Below the pieces are notes generated by a model that saw only the letters and a program-made list of their open reading frames with translations, did no database searches and was not told where the DNA came from. Below, piece by piece: positions 23,393 through 30,228 of a DNA stretch of 34,691 nt (the first letter of the stretch is position 1; every line of letters begins with the position of its first letter). The stretch comes from a virus. The stretch spans positions 1-34,691 of the IMG/VR virus record IMGVR_UViG_3300033153_003943. One strand, written 5' to 3'. The translations under genes were made by a program, and so were the position numbers.

Positions 23393-23979
23393 TTGTGTCC
23401 TCCCCATTCAAACATTGTCATTGGTTTAATACTTATACCTTTACTCCATTTAACGTATTGTGTTATTAACTGGTCTCTTTTTATACCGCTTCTTTCGAAG
23501 TACTCCCAGCTCTTTTCATTCCATAGTTTACTTACTGGGTGGTTTGCTCTTATTATACATCCGTTACAGAATAATCCGTAGTTTACAGGGAAACCTACTA
23601 ATTTATAAGAATACATTAGTTTTTGTAATATTGACCTGTCTACCATTCCTTCTACTGCTCTTGCTTCATCGTATAAGCATTTTCTTGTTGGGTGTGGTTG
23701 TTGTCCTATAGCTAATCCTTTTAATTCTTCTACTAAGAATTGGGGGGTTTTTATTAGTGTTCCGTGTGCGTCTATGTATATAGTGTAGTCTGTTTGAGGG
23801 AATAATAAGTGTGAGTGGAACTTATAATATCTGTTGTGCTTGTCTGCTTTCCTTAACTCCCATCCATTAGCTTCTATGTTCATGTTGTCTGTGAAGCATA
23901 CGTATCTTACTTCTTTGTCAGTAATTACTTGTTTTAGGTCATCGTAGTTGTTTGTTATTACAGTATACACTACAATCAT
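23389..23979 (-). CDS. DUF616-like glycosyltransferase (196 aa)
   Basis: Looks like the TOD1/DUF616 type of GT-A glycosyltransferase: MIVVYTVITNNYDDLKQV at the start, VRYVCFTDN, RYYKFHSHLLFPQTDYTIYID with the acid, then the diagnostic GQQPHPTRKCLYDEA and a late YGLFCNGCIIRANHP. The donor and acceptor are unknown; such genes in viruses often modify surface glycans of the virion or host. It lies between two methyltransferases and overlaps both by 4 nt, so the three probably act together. Confidence 0.75.
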   Translation of the reverse strand: MIVVYTVITNNYDDLKQVITDKEVRYVCFTDNMNIEANGWELRKADKHNRYYKFHSHLLFPQTDYTIYIDAHGTLIKTPQFLVEELKGLAIGQQPHPTRKCLYDEARAVEGMVDRSILQKLMYSYKLVGFPVNYGLFCNGCIIRANHPVSKLWNEKSWEYFERSGIKRDQLITQYVKWSKGISIKPMTMFEWGGHK

Positions 23980-24395
23980 TTTAAAGCCTCAAGTATCACT
24001 ACAAGTTCTATTCCTACTCTTCCCATTCTTACTATCTTATATTTATAATCACCGTAAGACTGGTAATCATCGTTGATTAAAGCGTTAACCATTTCTTCAT
24101 TCCAGTAACTCAGGTGGTCTGGGTAGAAAGCGTAAGGTGTTGAAGCGTGAGGTACTCTTATGATGAATTGACATCCTTTTTTTAGTACTCTGTGTACTTC
24201 GCTCATTACGAAGTATATTTCTTCTCCTCTTTCTATGTGTTCCATGAAGTGACTAGTGTATACTTCTTCCAGGCTGTTGTCTCCGTATGGTATCCCTCTT
24301 TTTACGTCTCTAACGATTTCTTGTCCCCAGTCTCTTAAGTCCATTCCTATGTATCCTTCTTTTTTCTTGTCTGCACATCCTAAATCTAATTTCAT
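23976..24395 (-). CDS. Small SAM-dependent methyltransferase (139 aa)
   Basis: Compact Methyltransf_11-like protein: motif I at the very N-terminus (MKLDLGCADKKKEGYIGMD), SLEEVYTSHFMEHIERGEE (motif IV region), MSEVHRVLKKGCQFIIRVPH (motifs V-VI). The first residues of a typical family member appear to be missing, but homologous short forms occur in glycan clusters. There is no DNA methyltransferase catalytic motif. It is coupled by ATGA overlap at both ends. Confidence 0.75.
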   Translation of the reverse strand: MKLDLGCADKKKEGYIGMDLRDWGQEIVRDVKRGIPYGDNSLEEVYTSHFMEHIERGEEIYFVMSEVHRVLKKGCQFIIRVPHASTPYAFYPDHLSYWNEEMVNALINDDYQSYGDYKYKIVRMGRVGIELVVILEALK

Positions 24396-24535
24396 TCTAT
24401 CTCCTCATCAAACCTATAACCTAATGCTAGACAGACATCATTAAAGTAATTTCTTACGTCTTGTAATCCTATATCTTCCTCATATATTTCTACTTTTATA
24501 CTTATTCTTTCATTTACTTTTTTTGCTTTGTTCAT
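24392..24535 (-). CDS. Tiny hypothetical protein (47 aa)
   Basis: A 47-codon frame MNKAKKVNERISIKVEIYEE..., with basic start, beta-like middle and acidic end (RFDEEIE). It joins both neighbours by ATGA (24392-24395 and 24532-24535), the same junction used by every gene of the operon, which is the main reason to accept it. No family recognised. Confidence 0.55.
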   Translation of the reverse strand: MNKAKKVNERISIKVEIYEEDIGLQDVRNYFNDVCLALGYRFDEEIE

Positions 24536-24636
24536 TTCTTCTTACTCCATGTCATTATTTGGTTCTCCACAAACATAGGGTATTCTTTCCTTAGTCTGTT
24601 CATGAACATTTTGTCTGTCATTACTTCATTGGTCAT
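24532..24636 (-). CDS. Tiny hypothetical protein (34 aa)
   Basis: A 34-codon frame MTNEVMTDKMFMNRLRKEYP... ending in KKK, with six methionines. It overlaps the downstream gene by ATGA and the upstream zinc-finger-like gene by 11 nt. Support is the unbroken overlap chain; there is no domain. Confidence 0.45.
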   Translation of the reverse strand: MTNEVMTDKMFMNRLRKEYPMFVENQIMTWSKKK

Positions 24637-24742
24637 TTCTACACACCCAGTCATCGTAGGTTTTTTTGAAATTACTACATCCTTTTGCTCTTTCTGAGCT
24701 AGCGTATTCTCTGTTGCATGTTTTACATTTGTATTCGTTCAT
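24626..24742 (-). CDS. Tiny zinc-finger-like protein (38 aa)
   Basis: MNEYKCKTCNREYASS followed by KGC and DDWVC gives four cysteines (CxxC...C...C) in 38 residues, a plausible single zinc knuckle. It starts by ATGA overlap with the upstream gene. Possibly a nucleic-acid- or protein-binding small protein; many early viral host-takeover and anti-defence proteins are this size. Confidence 0.6.
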   Translation of the reverse strand: MNEYKCKTCNREYASSERAKGCSNFKKTYDDWVCRNDQ

Positions 24743-25005
24743 TTTGTGTAATCCCTCGTGTTTTTTGGTGCTATATAGTTAGGTTTAATATAGGTCACCC
24801 AAAAATGATAAGCAGTCTCATAACCCTTACCGTCATAACTGTTAGTGTACCCTAAAGCATCAAGGTTTCTTACATAACTATGGTACGATTCCCACGCCCA
24901 TTGTGCTGGGTTTACGTGCTTTTTCTCGGTTGGGTTTGCTTTCATTCTTTTTGCTTTATCCCAGAATATTAGTTCTAGGTTTTTACATACTTTTTTTTGT
25001 TTCAT
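24739..25005 (-). CDS. Hypothetical protein (88 aa)
   Basis: Unrecognised basic/aromatic protein (LIFWDKAKRMKANPTEKKHVNPAQWAWESYHSYV...). It has many Trp and Tyr residues and probably a helical fold. It overlaps both neighbours by ATGA. No function can be assigned. Confidence 0.6.
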   Translation of the reverse strand: MKQKKVCKNLELIFWDKAKRMKANPTEKKHVNPAQWAWESYHSYVRNLDALGYTNSYDGKGYETAYHFWVTYIKPNYIAPKNTRDYTK

Positions 25006-25361
25006 TTTTTCTTACCATATATGTCACAGTGCCTATCAATTATGTTAAAAGCTTTGTTACTATACTGTAGTCCTATGTCTTGCCAGTCCATATAGAATTG
25101 TTTACTGTTATGATTTCTCATTTTAAGATAGTCTCTACTCTGATGTTTTGTTATTAAGTCGTAGTAGTTATCTTGTATACTTGTTACTTTCATGTAGTCT
25201 TCTGTATGTAATGCTATTGCTTGGGGTTCATATCCTTTCTTTTTCATGTACCATGAGCCTATTCTTATGTAGTCTGTTATTACTTCTCCTAGTGTTTTCT
25301 TGTGGTCTTTACATAGTTCTTCTATGTTTTTTTGTTCTTCTTTTGTTATTACGAAACTCAT
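25002..25361 (-). CDS. Hypothetical protein (119 aa)
   Basis: Unrecognised. The N-terminal MSFVITKEEQKNIEELCKDH...GEVITDYIRIG resembles a short helical dimer or ribbon-helix-like start but is not conclusive; the C-terminal half is Tyr/His/Asn-rich. A GGAGA ribosome site lies 8 nt upstream. It is the first gene of the tightly overlapped 9-gene operon running to 22401. A leader of about 12 nt separates it from the HNH gene, so it probably belongs to the same transcript. Confidence 0.6.
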   Translation of the reverse strand: MSFVITKEEQKNIEELCKDHKKTLGEVITDYIRIGSWYMKKKGYEPQAIALHTEDYMKVTSIQDNYYDLITKHQSRDYLKMRNHNSKQFYMDWQDIGLQYSNKAFNIIDRHCDIYGKKK

Positions 25362-25373
25362 TTTATTATCTCC

Positions 25374-25901
25374 TTATTTACTTTCATTATAATTTTCTAA
25401 TAATTTTAATACTATTTCATTTTCTTTTTCTAATCTTACTTTGTAAACTTCTTCTATATCATTATACAGTCCTAAACTTATTTGTTTATGGTCTAACATT
25501 ATAAAAGCTCTCCATTTTTTACGTTGACTATGCCATGCTACTCCTTTATACCCTGAAGAATTATTTTTATTTAATCCTCTATTAAAATTATTTATTTGTC
25601 TATTAACAATACGTAAATTAGACCTAGTATTATTTGATTTATCTCTATTAATGTGGTCTACTTCTTTATCTGAGTTACTTTCATTTATATTTAATAAAAA
25701 ATTATGTAGTTTAATTTTTGTTTTCCAGTTTATTACATATCCATTTGTTTCTTTAGACCAGTAATGATATTTTACTTTATCATAATCTGATTTAGAAATA
25801 CATCCTATGCTTTTAAATCCTTCACTACATTTTATTTCAATAATATCTTCATCTGGATATTTTAAAAAAGTATTTATTTTTCTATTATTTTGCTTCTCCA
25901 T
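25374..25901 (-). CDS. HNH homing-type endonuclease with AP2-like DNA-binding domain
   Basis: Free-standing mobile nuclease. The HNH core is in KIKLHNFLLNINES then KEVDHINRDKSNNTRSNLR (about residues 70-107); the C-terminus SSGYKGVAWHSQRKKWRAF is an AP2-like DNA-binding unit, the normal pairing in phage HNH genes. The ATG at 25901 is chosen because GAGGTGAT lies 6 nt before it. The gene overlaps the end of polA by 17 nt and uses plain AT-rich codons unlike polA's, as expected of a recently inserted gene. Confidence 0.85.
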   Translation of the reverse strand: MEKQNNRKINTFLKYPDEDIIEIKCSEGFKSIGCISKSDYDKVKYHYWSKETNGYVINWKTKIKLHNFLLNINESNSDKEVDHINRDKSNNTRSNLRIVNRQINNFNRGLNKNNSSGYKGVAWHSQRKKWRAFIMLDHKQISLGLYNDIEEVYKVRLEKENEIVLKLLENYNESK

Positions 25902-27792
25902 AATTATCACCTCTCTCAATTTCAGCTACTAAAGGAACAACAAACTTATTACCAACATCTTCAAATGCTTTCTTAACAAGAATTTCAGCCTCTTTTAAAT
26001 ACTGCTCCTTTACAACATAAATATTTTCGTCATGTACTGTCATTATTTGTTTTAAATCCCAGGCTTTATAAATGTTTCTTTTATAAACATTAATACTTGC
26101 TGCTCTAATCATGTCAGCTGCGAATCCTTGAATCTTAAAATTGAATCCTTGTCTTAAATCTCTATTACTATAATGTCCAAAGGTGTTCTTCTCGAAGTGT
26201 CTGTATCTTCCTGCTAAGTTACGAACGAACCCATTCTTCTTAATCTCTTTATGACTTACGTCTATAGCTTCCTTAAGCTTAGGCATACCTTCAAAGTAAT
26301 CATCTACTATCTTCTGTGCTTCATCTTCTGTTATACCAAAGTCTTTAGAGAAACCATAAGCTCCTTTACCAAAGGCTAATCCGAAGGTTATAGTTTTAGC
26401 CTTACCTCTCTCGTTACTAAACTTTTCTTTCCACACCTTGTGGTCTTTATGTTCTTCGCTTAAACATTCTTCTGGTATACCTAAGTTATAAAATTTATTA
26501 GCGATAGCTAGATGCATATCGTAACCATTATGTAATGATTTGATTAGTGTTGGGTCTTTGCTTTGTTGTGCCATAACACATATCTCTTGACTCTTATAGT
26601 CTGCACTGAACATCTTATATCCTTTAGGTGCTCTGAATATACTACGAACATTAACATCTACTTTTTTATTACAAGACTCACACATACCTTCTTTGACTTT
26701 AGGACTACCACAAGAGTAACATTTAGGTTTAGGGAGTTGTTGTAGGTTTGGTTTGGAGCAACTTAGTCTTCCTGTTCTTGCTCCAGTATCATTAAAAGAT
26801 GGTCTTACTTTACCATCTCCTTGTATCTGTCCAGGTAAAGGGTTAATAAAGCCTGCTAGTAATTTGCTTACTATTTTGTATCTTATTAGTAGGTTAACAA
26901 ATGGATGGTCTTTGTTGTCTTGTAAGGTCTTCTTACCTACACTAGGGTTACCTGTGTCTGTCTTCTCTATTATTTCTATTCCTTGTTCTCCGAATACTTT
27001 AATCAACTGGTGACTACTATTGAAGTTAATGGAGGGTATCATTATAACGTTATTGTCTAAGGTGAATTGCATTTCGTATGGTGCTTTAAGATTATCACAC
27101 ATCTGAACTATAAGGTCTTCTTCTGCTTTCTTAAGAGCTTTACTCTGAAAGTTCATTAAGTTCTTGTCTACCAATACTCCTTCAATAGCCATCTCGAATA
27201 AACATAATTGGTAAGGCATCTCTATTTTAAACATTAAGTATTCTAATTTCTTGTTATATATTTGTGGTTCGAATAGTTGGTATAAGTCGTAGGTGTATGA
27301 CGCGTCGTCTAAACCATACTCATAGAAATCCTTATTATAATGGTTCTGACCTACTTCCTTAAAGGTAGTTACTTCGACGTTTAGTAGTTTACTAGCTAGA
27401 CTCTTAAGTGCTTTCTCTTGGTTCTCATCTATTAGGTGTGCGGCTACTGCTGTGTCAAAGTACTTTATTCCTCTAACATCCACACCATGCTTGTATAGTA
27501 CTCTGGCATCAAACACCCAGTTGTGGCATATCTGAGCCTTAACCCTAGAAAAGAAATCTTTTAAGTATGAAGAAACAACTGATATGTCTAATGCTTTAGC
27601 ACTATTATAGTTTATGGAGGAATCAATGACAATGTAGATAACTTTGTTACCATCACATATTGACATACCAGTCATTTCTAATGAGTATTGTTCTAAACCT
27701 GTGGTCTCTGTGTCCCACGATATTAATGTAGTATTTAGTGTTTCCAGTTCTTTTAGTAGTTGTTGTTCATCATTAACTACTACTCTTTTCAT
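25885..27792 (-). CDS. Family A DNA polymerase with 3'-5' exonuclease and inserted zinc ribbon
   Basis: Replicative polymerase. Exo domain: ExoI WDTETTG (Asp27, Glu29), ExoII ICHNWVFDARV, ExoIII YGLDDASYTYD (near 155-166), so proofreading is intact. Polymerase: GRLSCSKPNLQQLP, motif A SADYKSQEICVMA (Asp398; the usual SQIELR is changed), motif B RGKAKTITFGLAFG (Arg about 460; Phe where Tyr is usual), motif C TVHDENIYVV (587-589). There is no 5'-3' exonuclease; 635 aa is normal for such forms. Between NLQQLP and RSIFRAP, where cellular PolA has a short loop, residues 358-374 form CYSC...CESC, a zinc-ribbon insertion. Family A polymerases are bacterial-type and uncommon in archaeal viruses. Confidence 0.93.
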   Translation of the reverse strand: MKRVVVNDEQQLLKELETLNTTLISWDTETTGLEQYSLEMTGMSICDGNKVIYIVIDSSINYNSAKALDISVVSSYLKDFFSRVKAQICHNWVFDARVLYKHGVDVRGIKYFDTAVAAHLIDENQEKALKSLASKLLNVEVTTFKEVGQNHYNKDFYEYGLDDASYTYDLYQLFEPQIYNKKLEYLMFKIEMPYQLCLFEMAIEGVLVDKNLMNFQSKALKKAEEDLIVQMCDNLKAPYEMQFTLDNNVIMIPSINFNSSHQLIKVFGEQGIEIIEKTDTGNPSVGKKTLQDNKDHPFVNLLIRYKIVSKLLAGFINPLPGQIQGDGKVRPSFNDTGARTGRLSCSKPNLQQLPKPKCYSCGSPKVKEGMCESCNKKVDVNVRSIFRAPKGYKMFSADYKSQEICVMAQQSKDPTLIKSLHNGYDMHLAIANKFYNLGIPEECLSEEHKDHKVWKEKFSNERGKAKTITFGLAFGKGAYGFSKDFGITEDEAQKIVDDYFEGMPKLKEAIDVSHKEIKKNGFVRNLAGRYRHFEKNTFGHYSNRDLRQGFNFKIQGFAADMIRAASINVYKRNIYKAWDLKQIMTVHDENIYVVKEQYLKEAEILVKKAFEDVGNKFVVPLVAEIERGDNYGEAK

Positions 27793-27995
27793 TCTGGTTT
27801 CTCATATATAACGGTTACTACTTCCATTATTTGATACATATTACCTAACTTGTCTACAAATATACCTGCGTCCGGGTCACATACTTTATGGAACTCTTTT
27901 TCATCGTCCATTACTACGTGGTTTCCGTGCATGAATGACGCTCTGTTTATTTTTATGTATGTAAATTCTACTTTTTCTTCTTTTCTTTTCTTCAT
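27789..27995 (-). CDS. Hypothetical protein (68 aa)
   Basis: Small basic-then-beta protein (KVEFTYIKINRASFMHG ... AGIFVDKLGNMYQIMEVVTVIYEKPE). It joins polA by ATGA overlap and overlaps the upstream GIY-YIG gene by 4 nt. No family recognised; a polymerase accessory is conceivable by coupling only. Confidence 0.6.
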   Translation of the reverse strand: MKKRKEEKVEFTYIKINRASFMHGNHVVMDDEKEFHKVCDPDAGIFVDKLGNMYQIMEVVTVIYEKPE

Positions 27996-28390
27996 CTTTT
28001 CCTCCTGCTTAATCTACAGTTAATAATTCCATTATATGATTCTTTGTCAAATAGTACATTCATGTCAAATTGTTGTTTGGCTTCGTAGTAACTTACTTCC
28101 CACTTAGTTTTATATGCTCTAATTATAACTCTACTAAAGTATCTCTTACCATACTTATCAATATCTTCTTGTAAGTAAGCTGATGAACCCCAGTAATCTT
28201 TCCAATCACTCTCTTTAATAACTCTTCTTTTCTTCTTCTTACCTTTAAGAGGTTTAAGTGTTCTTCTGCTCCAGAAACTCTTCTTACCTATGTAATACTT
28301 ACCAGTAATATTATTAGTAATAACATACACAAACCCTTCAAATTGGTCTATGTGTGCAGGTAAGTTCTTCCATCTACTTATAACTTCCAT
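27992..28390 (-). CDS. GIY-YIG-type nuclease (phage putative endonuclease)
   Basis: GIY-YIG core: FVYVITNNITGKYYIGKKSF (residues about 20-39), then the conserved ESDWKDYWGSSAYLQEDIDKYG, the catalytic-region arginine in FSRVIIRAY, the Glu in VSYYEAKQQF, and a closing YNGIINCRLSRR. This combination is typical of the phage family related to Seg-type endonucleases. It overlaps the HNH gene upstream by 17 nt. It may be a homing nuclease or a DNA-processing enzyme. Confidence 0.8.
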   Translation of the reverse strand: MEVISRWKNLPAHIDQFEGFVYVITNNITGKYYIGKKSFWSRRTLKPLKGKKKKRRVIKESDWKDYWGSSAYLQEDIDKYGKRYFSRVIIRAYKTKWEVSYYEAKQQFDMNVLFDKESYNGIINCRLSRRKR

Positions 28391-28778
28391 TTCTTTTTCT
28401 ATTTTTAAAATTATAATTTAAACCAAGTCTTTTTGCATGTTGATTATTTTCTGTCCATGTAGCCCACTCTAAATTGGATAAAATATTATTGTGCTTATCT
28501 CCATCTATATGATTAACAGTTTCTTTTTGTCCTTTAATAAAAGCAAATGCTACTAATCTATGAACTTTTAACTTTTTAGATTTGGGAGCATCTCTTAAAT
28601 GAACATATAAGTAACCATATCTATCCTCATGCTGTTTCATTAACCTACCTTTTACAGGTTTCTTTGTTTTCCATTGAGTATTTACTAATCTATTAAGACT
28701 TCTAATCCTACCTAAATTAGATACTTCATAAATACCTTCCCAGCCTATGACTTGTTTAAACTTTTCTATAATTTCCAT
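28374..28778 (-). CDS. HNH homing endonuclease with NUMOD4 domain
   Basis: NUMOD4 at residues ~10-30 (IGWEGIYEVSNLGRIRSL), then the HNH region KVHRLVAFAFIKG...ETVNHIDGDKHNNILSNLEWAT, and a C-terminal stretch with ENNQHAKRLGL. Its 134-residue length is typical. It overlaps the phosphoesterase gene (13 nt) and the GIY-YIG gene (17 nt) without a clear ribosome site of its own. AT-rich, plain codons mark it as a mobile insertion between older genes. Confidence 0.88.
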   Translation of the reverse strand: MEIIEKFKQVIGWEGIYEVSNLGRIRSLNRLVNTQWKTKKPVKGRLMKQHEDRYGYLYVHLRDAPKSKKLKVHRLVAFAFIKGQKETVNHIDGDKHNNILSNLEWATWTENNQHAKRLGLNYNFKNRKRNGSYK

Positions 28779-30106
28779 TTTCTTTTTATTGAGTTTAATA
28801 GCTGTACAGTACCGTTGTTATATAAAACACCGTTTGTATTTGTCCAATTACTGAATCCCCTATTATAGTCTAACCTTAAATGTGTACTAGTGCCAACACC
28901 ATACGTATTTCTTATTTTCATAGCAGAATGTCGATGACCAGTAATACTCTTAGCGTTATCGTGCTCTATACTTCGTGGACTTCCTCTACCACCATTAGCT
29001 CCTAAGTCACCATGATTACCAAGTTCATATCCTAATACTTTGTGTCCTTCGTCTCTTTCTATGAACTCTACTCTGGGATTTAAGGCTCCTACATATCTTA
29101 GTCCAAATTCTAATGGGTTGTATCCTTCTAAGTCTGCTGCGTATAATATAGCCCCTAAATGACTGTTACCTTTGTCTCCTACAAACCTTCCTTCTTTTAA
29201 GTATCTGTGTAAGTGCTCATCGTGGTTACTTGCCACTATGTATGTTTTTCCCCATGTTGACTCAGCGTATTTATTGATAGCTTTAAGAGTGTGTTCTAGT
29301 TCTTTTTCTAAGTTTAGTCCTTGTTCTTTGAATACTTCGTGCTGTCTAATAAAATCATTTTTGTAATGGTGACTTATACTACGTCCGTTGAAAGTATCGT
29401 GTAAGTATAGGTCTACATGTTTCCCTAAGTGTTTTATCTGCTCGAAAGTATTCTTCTCATGTATTGGGTTTGTATCGTAAGGGTGTAAGTCTCCTATGAT
29501 TAAAGAGTTAGCGTTTAAATCTTTATATTTCTTACCGTTTCTGTAAGTTCCTAAGATGTCTGTGAAGTTACCATTCTTTAATGCTTTCACTTGTCGGAAG
29601 TGAAAATAACTATTACTTTGTTTCTCTACTACTACGAATCCCATCTCGTGGTCTTCTTTTGCTATACGTCCAATACGGTTGTCTCTATAGTTAGGTTTAG
29701 TGATTGCTCCTGTGGTCATTATAGCTTTAGGTATAGTATCGTAACTGTTAGCTACGTATTTTAGTACTTGTTTTGTTCCTGCGAATATGAATGATTTGTC
29801 TCCTTGTGCGAAACGTTCAATTCCTGTTAAAGGGTTTATTTGTTGTGGTGTAATATGATGGTTCTTTATTTTTATATTTTTGTTTATGTTGTAGTCTTGT
29901 TCTACTACTGTTCTTATTTGTAGGTCTCTGTGTATTTCTTCTTCTGTTATGCTTTTACCTGCCATCGGTAAGATTATTAGTTCTGCATCGTGGTCTTTGC
30001 AATACTTATCTATGTTGTTTAGTAAGTTTTTGTTATATCCGACTCCTTTTTGTGCTGAAGTCACTACGTATCTTGTTACCATTTTGTTTATTAATTCCTC
30101 TAACAT
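28766..30106 (-). CDS. Calcineurin-like metallophosphoesterase, phage type (446 aa)
   Basis: Two-metal phosphoesterase. Motifs in order: SLIIGDLHPYD (near residue 202), YLHDTFNGRS, IVASNHDEHLH (near 292), LGNHGDLGANGG, and ITGHRHSA (near 386). The ~195-residue N-terminal part (MVTRYVVTSAQKGVGYNKN...) is a separate domain, and the whole arrangement resembles the two-part phosphoesterases of T5 A1 type found in several phages. That resemblance is from memory, not alignment. A DNA or nucleotide processing role in early infection is likely. AGGTGA lies before the ATG; the triple promoter region at 30138-30228 is directly upstream. Confidence 0.78.
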   Translation of the reverse strand: MLEELINKMVTRYVVTSAQKGVGYNKNLLNNIDKYCKDHDAELIILPMAGKSITEEEIHRDLQIRTVVEQDYNINKNIKIKNHHITPQQINPLTGIERFAQGDKSFIFAGTKQVLKYVANSYDTIPKAIMTTGAITKPNYRDNRIGRIAKEDHEMGFVVVEKQSNSYFHFRQVKALKNGNFTDILGTYRNGKKYKDLNANSLIIGDLHPYDTNPIHEKNTFEQIKHLGKHVDLYLHDTFNGRSISHHYKNDFIRQHEVFKEQGLNLEKELEHTLKAINKYAESTWGKTYIVASNHDEHLHRYLKEGRFVGDKGNSHLGAILYAADLEGYNPLEFGLRYVGALNPRVEFIERDEGHKVLGYELGNHGDLGANGGRGSPRSIEHDNAKSITGHRHSAMKIRNTYGVGTSTHLRLDYNRGFSNWTNTNGVLYNNGTVQLLNSIKRKWKL

Positions 30107-30137
30107 TTGTTCACCTAACTTATTATTTAGGTGTTTT

Positions 30138-30157
30138 GTACTTATAAACCTTTACTA
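30138..30157 (-). promoter_or_regulatory. Proximal BRE/TATA promoter for the phosphoesterase gene
   Basis: On the minus strand this reads TAGTAAAGGTTTATAAGTAC. The TATA box GTTTATAA is about 40 nt before the ATG at 30106, so transcription would start near 30118, just ahead of the AGGTGA ribosome site (30111-30116). The BRE is weaker than in the other copies (no CGAAA). Confidence 0.6.
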
Positions 30158-30166
30158 TGGTTATTT

Positions 30167-30182
30167 ATAGTTAATTAACTAT
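30167..30182. promoter_or_regulatory. Perfect 16-bp palindrome, candidate operator
   Basis: ATAGTTAATTAACTAT is a perfect inverted repeat. It touches the downstream side of the TATA box of the middle leftward promoter and lies 10 bp upstream of the proximal promoter's BRE. A dimeric repressor bound here could block the middle start and possibly the proximal one. No equivalent palindrome occurs at the late promoters that I can see. Confidence 0.55.
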
Positions 30183-30198
30183 TTAAACCTTTCGGTAA
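30179..30198 (-). promoter_or_regulatory. Middle BRE/TATA promoter (strong consensus)
   Basis: On the minus strand this reads TTACCGAAAGGTTTAAATAG, with the same TTACCGAAAGGTTTA block as the late promoter at 21203. The expected start of transcription is near 30160, inside or just past the palindrome, so it looks like a regulated early promoter. Confidence 0.7.
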
Positions 30199-30209
30199 TA
30201 ATGTTTTGA

Positions 30210-30228
30210 GTTTATAAATCTTTCGTTT
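30210..30228 (-). promoter_or_regulatory. Distal BRE/TATA promoter
   Basis: The minus strand reads AACGAAAGATTTATAAACT, a BRE/TATA pair covering the stop codon and last codons of the primase gene. The expected start of transcription is near 30188. Together with the two downstream copies this makes three staggered promoters within 90 bp. Confidence 0.65.

Noticed and set aside
22811-24395. DNA methyltransferases explaining GATC protection
   Set aside because: Neither protein has the (D/N)PP(Y/F/W) motif or a target-recognition region; avoidance of the site is the simpler reading.
22401-27792. A complete Z-genome (2-aminoadenine) pathway
   Set aside because: PurZ and DatZ are not in the window, and DUF5664/MazZ-like proteins also exist in phages with normal DNA. 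Kept only as a lead.
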